Assembly (NCBI RefSeq): GCF_039543525.1
Contig: NZ_BAABJX010000068.1
Location: forward strand, 1 to 54,890
Reading direction: 5' to 3'
DNA from: Algivirga pacifica
GTDB taxonomy: Bacteria > Bacteroidota > Bacteroidia > Cytophagales > Flammeovirgaceae
DNA length: 54,890 nucleotides
The position numbers and the translations under genes are program-made. The notes beneath the pieces were generated by a model. It was given only the letters and a program-made list of their open reading frames with translations, made no database searches and was not told where the DNA came from. Of this stretch, positions 50,332 through 54,890 are shown piece after piece (the stretch's first letter is position 1; every line of letters begins with the position of its first letter).

Positions 50332-50394
50332 AATGAAAAATGAAGAGTGAAAAATGAGGAATTATTCTTCATTTTTCACTCTTCATTTTTCATT
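50332..50394. repeat. Perfect-register heptad palindrome (4 units, loop unit, 4 units)
   Basis: AATGAAA, AATGAAG, AGTGAAA, AATGAGG, then AATTATT, then CTTCATT, TTTCACT, CTTCATT, TTTCATT. Exactly nine seven-base units make 63 bp. The right arm is the reverse complement of the left with one mismatch. It lies 5 bp after sucD and 4 bp before the end of ychJ, and may double as their two-way terminator. Confidence 0.95.
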
Positions 50395-50398
50395 TCTA

Positions 50399-50884
50399 TT
50401 ACTTCCCGCAGCATTTTTTATACTTCTTGCCGCTTCCACAAGGACAAGGATCATTACGACCCACCTTATGGGGATTGATTTCCGCCTTAGGGTTTACCAC
50501 TCCATTCTGAAAGTACCATATTCCATCTACCTTCCTGAAGGTTGAGTTCTCATGATGACTTTTCAAGGCATTTCCTTCTTTATAATATGCCTTAAACTCG
50601 ACTTTACCGATCTCATGGTTAATACCCCCTAGTTCCCGACTAATCAGTTCAAGCTTTTCCCATTGGGTATGCTGTGCCCACTCTGCGATCTGGGAACGAT
50701 CATGCTGATGTCTCTCTGAAGGATGAACAGTATCCACAATATAATCCACACTTCCTTTTACATGAGCGGTATATCGGGAACGCATCAATTGTTCTGCCGT
50801 CTTCGCTTTCTCCTTACCTTCTATAAAGATACCACAACAAGTATCATAAGCTTTTCCTGAGCCACAAGGACACTTTTCTATCAT
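50399..50884 (-). CDS. YchJ family protein with two SEC-C zinc motifs
   Basis: 161 residues. An N-terminal SEC-C motif ([14 protein letters not shown], about 5-18) and an identical-type C-terminal one ([14 protein letters not shown], about 147-160) flank an NTF2-like central fold (about 30-135, [20 protein letters not shown], then HPSERH). This is the UPF0225/YchJ arrangement. The Cys clusters bind zinc as in the SecA tail. Function is unknown; a link to secretion or ribosome-bound factors is often guessed from the motif. Single gene, convergent with sucD. Confidence 0.92.
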
Positions 50885-51056
50885 AACTTTTCTGTTTTGA
50901 CAATTAATATTATTTCATAGGGGTTGTTCAAATAAAATAAGCATTACCATTATTCCGTGAACCCTCGCCTGAGCTTTAATGTCGTCAACTTAAGTTAAAT
51001 ACTAGTCCTAGCGAGGACGCAAAGACCAGTGTTTACCATTCCGTATATTACAACCC

Positions 51057-52382
51057 CTATTCTTCTTCTGGTGGCTCCTGATCAAATATGATTTTCACCT
51101 GATTGATTCTTGCTCCTTCCATCGAAAGAATTTCTATCTTAAAATGACTCCCTTCTATCAAATCTCCCATTTCAGGAATATCATGATTGATATTAAGAAT
51201 TAACCCTCCTAGTGTTTCATACTCTCCTTCCGGTAATTCCCAACGATATTCTTCATTCAGATAATCGACCTCGTTACGGGCACTCAATTGAAAAACCCTA
51301 TCGGAAAGTTTAATAATCTTCAGCTCCTCATCGTCATCATGCTCATCTTCTATTTCTCCAAAGATCTCTTCAATAATATCCTCCATGGTCACAATGCCCG
51401 AAGTACCTCCAAACTCATCCACCACCAAGGCCATACTCTTGTGTTCTGCCGTCATTTGAATCATCAACTCATTGGCTAGCATACTTTCTGGAACCATCAC
51501 CATTTCTGTAAGAATTTCCTTGATGACCTTCGGCTTTTTAAATAAATGAAATACGTGACAGTAGCCGATTACATTATCCACTGATTGCTTGTAAACAGGG
51601 ATTTTGGAATGTCCGCTTTCATTAAAAAGATGATTGAGAGATTCTATACTATCATCTATTTCAATCGCCACGATCTCCTTACGAGGAACCATACATTCCT
51701 TTACTTTGACATGCTTGAACTCCAATGCATTGGATAGGATTTTCTTATCAACTACTTCTACTTCATCTGTCTCGTTGGTGGCAATCGCTATCTGCTGTAA
51801 ATAATCACTCAAATCTGTCAGGTTAAACTGAGGTTGTCCCTCAGAATACTCCATATTCATCACCTTTACAATGGTAAATGCAGAAAGGCGCTCTACCATC
51901 CAGGTAATAGGAAACATAATGGTATAGATAACATTCATCGGTAAAGCTGAGAATGTCAAAAACTTATCAGGATCAGCTAATGAAACACTCTTAGGTACAA
52001 ACTCAGCTGTCATCAAAACCAAGGCAGTTGAAAGTACCGTTTGTATAGCCAACGTACTAATATCTAAGGTACTTTGAGCTGTTACATGAAGATGCTCCTG
52101 CAATGCAGCCTTAATCATAGGATCCAGGATCTCGGCAATAAAGAAACCATACACCACCAAGGCTACGGTATTTCCTATCAGAATTGTCGTGATAAAAGTA
52201 GATTGATTATCATAAAACTTTGCCAATACCTGTCCTAGCAAGTCACCTTTCTTCTTTTGAATTGCTATATGTAATCTGTTCGCCGATACAAAGGCGATTT
52301 CTGTGGCCGAGAAAAAGGCAGAAAATACCAAGGATAAAAGTACCGGCCACAATTCCAGTACTATTGAAAAAAATGCTTCCAT
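51057..52382 (-). CDS. CNNM/CBS/CorC-domain membrane protein (hemolysin C family)
   Basis: 441 residues. A CNNM (DUF21) membrane domain with about four helices (about 1-180) has FSAFFSATEIAFVSANRLHI. A CBS pair follows (about 215-340, MVPRKEIVAIEIDDSIESLN and LVVDEFGGTSGIVTMEDIIE). A C-terminal CorC/HlyC domain ends it (about 360-435). Relatives are CorB/CorC-type magnesium exporters. In gliding Bacteroidota the paralogue GldE has the same layout, and I cannot separate the two from sequence alone. The EIFGEIEDEHDDDEE stretch is a typical acidic hinge. Monocistronic. Confidence 0.88.
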   Translation of the reverse strand: MEAFFSIVLELWPVLLSLVFSAFFSATEIAFVSANRLHIAIQKKKGDLLGQVLAKFYDNQSTFITTILIGNTVALVVYGFFIAEILDPMIKAALQEHLHVTAQSTLDISTLAIQTVLSTALVLMTAEFVPKSVSLADPDKFLTFSALPMNVIYTIMFPITWMVERLSAFTIVKVMNMEYSEGQPQFNLTDLSDYLQQIAIATNETDEVEVVDKKILSNALEFKHVKVKECMVPRKEIVAIEIDDSIESLNHLFNESGHSKIPVYKQSVDNVIGYCHVFHLFKKPKVIKEILTEMVMVPESMLANELMIQMTAEHKSMALVVDEFGGTSGIVTMEDIIEEIFGEIEDEHDDDEELKIIKLSDRVFQLSARNEVDYLNEEYRWELPEGEYETLGGLILNINHDIPEMGDLIEGSHFKIEILSMEGARINQVKIIFDQEPPEEE

Positions 52383-52511
52383 AAATTACGGGATGAGTAG
52401 TTGGCTCCATTTACTTTTGAAAAACCATCTGCCAACTAAACAAGTACTGATTAAAAATCATTTATAAGTTTAAGGGATCAAACAAACATCACCCTAAAAA
52501 GATTACTATTA

Positions 52512-52553
52512 AGAGCTTGTGAAACCACACCTTTTGGAATCTAAACAAGCTTT
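52512..52553. repeat. Fragment D of the 163-bp palindromic family
   Basis: AGAGCTTGTGAAACCACACC then TTTTGGAATCTAAACAAGC. The part AACCACACCTTTTGG matches AACCACATCTTTTGG of copy A read on the other strand, and the ends match the family termini. About 40 bp, so a strongly shortened copy, upstream of the AraC gene. Confidence 0.55.
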
Positions 52554-52643
52554 AAGGCTCAAAAATATCTAATTTGACACTCATCTACAACGATGAACGA
52601 ATAAGGTAAGCCGAAAGATTCAATAAACAGGACACATTCTACA

Positions 52644-53513
52644 TTGGACCCTATAAAAGTATATAAAACTCCTGATGCTAAAAATCCGCATCAGCTTTTC
52701 AAGATTACGGATATGAGTACTGTGTTTTCAGCTCATCCCACTCATGATGACGTACCCCATCGACACGACTTCTATACCATTCTGTTTATCCAGAAAGCAG
52801 AAGGGCAGCACATCATTGATTTTAATACTTATGACTTAGGACAACGGCAAGTATTCTTCGTGAGTCCGGGACAAGTACATCAAATGCTCGAATCCAAGCC
52901 TTCCAAAGGTTGGGCACTCACCATACGAAAAGAATTTTTGGAAACACATCATATCGATACTTCTTTCATCTCAGAGATCAACTTGTTCCGGGATTTTGGA
53001 GATACCCCTCCATTGACTCTAGAAAAAGAAATCTTTCATTCCATGGAGCAGCTCATTCTTCAGATGAGAGATTGTATTGAAAAAAGCTCTCGTTTTCATT
53101 GGGAAGCAGTAGGGGCCTACCTCAAGCTTTTCTTGATCAATGCGAATAATCAATGTGTACTTCCCCAGCATAATACCCCTCATTCTCCTGCAGAAATGAT
53201 CCTCAGGAACTTTAAGTTACTTGTAGAAAAATACTATAAATCAGAACACCAAGTACAGTTCTATGCTGATCAATTATTTATCAGTACAGATCACCTCAAT
53301 CGTACCATTGATCATCTAATTGGAAAAAAAGCCAAGCAATTTATTCAAAACAGAATTTTACTGGAAGCAAAACGACTACTACAATACTCCGACAGTACAG
53401 CCAAAGAAATTGGCTATCACCTGGGATTTAAAGAGGCAGCGCATTTCAGTAACTTTTTTAAGAAAATGACAGGAGTATCCATTAGTCAATGGATCAAAAA
53501 TCAAGCTATTTAA
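52644..53513 (+). CDS. AraC family transcriptional regulator
   Basis: 289 residues. An N-terminal cupin-like sensing domain (about 30-110: VPHRHDFYTILFIQKAEGQH, FVSPGQVHQML) is followed by a helical linker. The C-terminal double helix-turn-helix spans about 190-288 (YADQLFISTDHLNRTIDHLI and AKEIGYHLGFKEAAHFSNFF, then KKMTGVSISQW). Residues at the second helix fit DNA-binding AraC proteins. The start is taken as TTG at 52644 with AGGA 12 bases upstream; the first ATG (residue 24) would cut into the cupin. The pirin gene is 114 bp downstream and is a possible target. Confidence 0.88.
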   Translation: MDPIKVYKTPDAKNPHQLFKITDMSTVFSAHPTHDDVPHRHDFYTILFIQKAEGQHIIDFNTYDLGQRQVFFVSPGQVHQMLESKPSKGWALTIRKEFLETHHIDTSFISEINLFRDFGDTPPLTLEKEIFHSMEQLILQMRDCIEKSSRFHWEAVGAYLKLFLINANNQCVLPQHNTPHSPAEMILRNFKLLVEKYYKSEHQVQFYADQLFISTDHLNRTIDHLIGKKAKQFIQNRILLEAKRLLQYSDSTAKEIGYHLGFKEAAHFSNFFKKMTGVSISQWIKNQAI

Positions 53514-53627
53514 GAGGATGTCGGATTTTTGCAACATTATACCGTTTTCTTGCATTTATTGATGCCACTAAATATCCCACCTTTGTATTGTCAACAAATT
53601 GATCAACCAATAAAACAATTATATACG

Positions 53628-54338
53628 ATGAAAACGGTATTACATAAAGCAGAGACAAGAGGAGTAGCAAACCACGGCTGGTTACATTCGAATCATACGT
53701 TCAGTTTTGCAAACTATTACAATCCAGAGCGTATTCACTTTGGGATGTTACGAGTATTGAATGATGATCAGGTAGCTGCTGGAAAAGGATTCGGCACACA
53801 CCCTCATGACAATATGGAAATCATTTCTATTCCATTGGAAGGGGATCTGGAGCACCAAGATAGCATGGGAAACAAGACTGTTATCAAGCAAGGGGACATT
53901 CAGGTCATGAGTGCCGGAACAGGGGTACATCACAGCGAGTATAACAAGAATGCCGATAAGGATGTAAAGTTCCTCCAAATATGGGTATTCCCGAATAAAA
54001 AAGGAGTAGAACCTCGTTATGATCAGATTACCCTGGATACAGACAAAATGCACAATAACCTGCAGCAGGTACTATCACCTACTCCAAACGATGAGGGGGT
54101 ATGGATCCACCAAAATGCTTGGTTCTCTATGGGTAATTTAGAACAAGGTGTTTCTCAGAAGTACCAATTGCATGGAAAAGATCAAGGGGTGTATGCCTTT
54201 GTGCTAGAAGGAGATGTAACTATTAATGGACAATCTTTAAATAAAAGAGATGGTCTAGGCATATGGGATATCGACGAACTTGAGGTAACTGCTGATTCCA
54301 ATGCAAAAATCCTCCTTATGGAAGTTCCTATGAACTAA
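53628..54338 (+). CDS. Pirin family bicupin protein
   Basis: 236 residues from the ATG at 53628 (MKTVLHKAETRGVANHGWLH). An in-frame ATG-like extension 33 codons upstream is not family-like. Two cupin domains: the N-terminal one keeps the metal motif FGTHPHDNMEIISIPLEGDL (His-x-His and Glu) and VMSAGTGVHHSEYN with the third His. The C-terminal cupin (about 145-235) has lost its metal site. Such proteins often have quercetin 2,3-dioxygenase activity or protect against reactive compounds; function here is unproven. Downstream of an AraC gene on the same strand, followed by a two-way terminator. Confidence 0.92.
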   Translation: MKTVLHKAETRGVANHGWLHSNHTFSFANYYNPERIHFGMLRVLNDDQVAAGKGFGTHPHDNMEIISIPLEGDLEHQDSMGNKTVIKQGDIQVMSAGTGVHHSEYNKNADKDVKFLQIWVFPNKKGVEPRYDQITLDTDKMHNNLQQVLSPTPNDEGVWIHQNAWFSMGNLEQGVSQKYQLHGKDQGVYAFVLEGDVTINGQSLNKRDGLGIWDIDELEVTADSNAKILLMEVPMN

Positions 54339-54382
54339 TAAACAATAAAGGACATCGCTTTAGCGGTGTCCTTTATTGTTTA
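54339..54382. terminator. Two-way terminator between pirin and YkvA-like genes
   Basis: TAAACAATAAAGGACATCGC / GCGGTGTCCTTTATTGTTTA is a 21-bp stem with one wobble and a 2-base loop. It starts one base after the pirin stop codon and overlaps the stop of the convergent gene. Confidence 0.9.
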
Positions 54383-54745
54383 GATCCCATTCTTATACCT
54401 CACGTACTCTTCCATAATACTCCCTAACGTAGAAATCGCCAGGCTCACTATTCCTATATCATCCAACCAACCTATAATTGGTAGAAAATCCGGAACCGCA
54501 TCCACTGGAGTCAATACATACACAATTGCCCCTACCAGAATGGCCATATGTGCCTTACTCACCTTAAACTCCCCAGCATATACATCCTTTGCCATATTAA
54601 CCATGGTCTGAAACTGCTGCTTCACCCTACCCAACATAGGCACCTTACTTTCAGCATCATGTAACTCTGCTGTAGTGAGATCATTATTTTTCTGCATGTT
54701 GACAAACTGAGTCACGGCACGCACGGCTTGTTTTGTTGAGATCAT
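54380..54745 (-). CDS. YkvA family protein (DUF1232)
   Basis: The 121-residue protein has the DUF1232 core YVLTPVDAVPDFLPIIGWLD then DIGIVSLAI (about 76-104) within two hydrophobic helices. A charged N-terminal helical part is at about 1-60. The motif occurs in small membrane-associated proteins of unknown function across bacteria. Length fits. Single gene at the window edge; upstream are three GAGTTAT-type heptads. Confidence 0.88.
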   Translation of the reverse strand: MISTKQAVRAVTQFVNMQKNNDLTTAELHDAESKVPMLGRVKQQFQTMVNMAKDVYAGEFKVSKAHMAILVGAIVYVLTPVDAVPDFLPIIGWLDDIGIVSLAISTLGSIMEEYVRYKNGI

Positions 54746-54752
54746 AGTATTG

Positions 54753-54773
54753 GAGTTATGAGTTATGAGTTAA
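54753..54773. repeat. Three GAGTTAT heptads (last one GAGTTAA)
   Basis: GAGTTAT, GAGTTAT, GAGTTAA in a row, 8 bp upstream of the YkvA-like start codon. It shares the seven-base period of the other heptad loci. No opposite arm is seen before the window ends. Confidence 0.7.
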
Positions 54774-54825
54774 CCTTTAATAATAAGTTAGGTGGTATTC
54801 TTTACAATAACCAACTTTTTATTAC

Positions 54826-54849
54826 TTAACTGAGCTTTCGCTCAGTTAA
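54826..54849. terminator. Hairpin near the window end
   Basis: TTAACTGAG / CTCAGTTAA (perfect, loop CTTTCG). It may belong to a gene beyond the window or to the GAGCTTCGCTC-containing repeat family. Direction is undecided. Confidence 0.45.
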
Positions 54850-54890
54850 TCTTTGGATAAAACATAATTATCCTGAGGAGAGTACTCAAG

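Noticed and set aside
53529..53627. Longer pirin reading frame
   Set aside because: The extension has no pirin similarity and the ATG at 53628 matches the family start.
1..54890. A prophage, defence island or biosynthetic cluster
   Set aside because: No integrase, structural phage gene, restriction enzyme, toxin-antitoxin pair, NRPS/PKS or secretion cluster is recognisable. The gene content is core-like throughout.

Overview
The window is 54.9 kb of AT-rich bacterial chromosome (roughly 40 % G+C by eye), and almost all of it is ordinary core and housekeeping sequence. It looks like a marine-type member of the Bacteroidota, most likely order Cytophagales. The signs are: -7 promoter elements of the form TAnnTTTG, including one exact TTG-N19-TAnnTTTG; weak Shine-Dalgarno sequences; a Rho factor with a long basic insert; a fused OtsA-OtsB protein; lipoproteins with short signal peptides; and an integral-membrane/HEAT/cyclic-nucleotide-binding fusion typical of that group. 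The genus cannot be told from the sequence alone. I see no prophage, CRISPR array, insertion-sequence transposase, secretion island or biosynthetic cluster.

Layout. 1-5.5 kb: 3' end of tRNA-Gln, then minus-strand CYTH protein, ComM-like AAA ATPase, TPR lipoprotein and uvrB. 5.6-11.7 kb: DUF423 protein, DUF2147 protein, a small membrane protein with cytochrome bd oxidase (cydA, cydB), cdsA and a CPBP protease. 11.9-14.7 kb: tRNA/nucleotide genes dusB, miaA, tdk. 14.8-18.6 kb: a large HAMP-GAF-PAS sensor and a cyclophilin. 18.7-23.7 kb: envelope functions (tatC, N-acetylmuramoyl-L-alanine amidase, NosL-like and TlpA-like lipoproteins, a ceramidase-fold protein). 24-29.4 kb: rho and a 1115-residue transporter-like fusion. 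29.7-38.4 kb: carbon metabolism (trehalose synthesis, ROK glucokinase, ptb-buk, glycine decarboxylase). 38.5-44.7 kb: M19 dipeptidase, a small acidic exported protein, prs, rplY, dps, a small membrane protein and a tRNA-Gly/Leu/Gly cluster. 45-54.9 kb: PpiD-like chaperone, C1 peptidase, yidD, sucD, YchJ, a CNNM/CBS protein, an AraC regulator with a pirin gene, and a YkvA-like protein.

Gene order is mostly short independent units separated by strong hairpin terminators, many of them two-way between convergent genes. Real operons are few: uvrB-TPR (2 bp apart), small ORF-cydA-cydB, TlpA-NosL (1 bp overlap), probably CPBP-cdsA, and ptb-buk.

The most interesting content lies between the genes. 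(1) A family of 163-bp imperfect palindromes (MITE-like) has two full copies of identical length in opposite orientation sharing a central 15-mer. An internally deleted copy sits between cydA and cydB, and a fragment lies upstream of the AraC gene. (2) A second palindromic family carries GTTCATATTGTTTAGTTG-type arms, and one member is split by a copy of family 1. (3) A set of 3'-intergenic hairpins is built from seven-base units. Different loci use different heptamers, but the period and often the mirror arrangement are kept; the clearest is nine exact heptads (4 + loop + 4) between sucD and ychJ. These are candidates for an undescribed repeat-generating process, but nothing in the window shows their mechanism.
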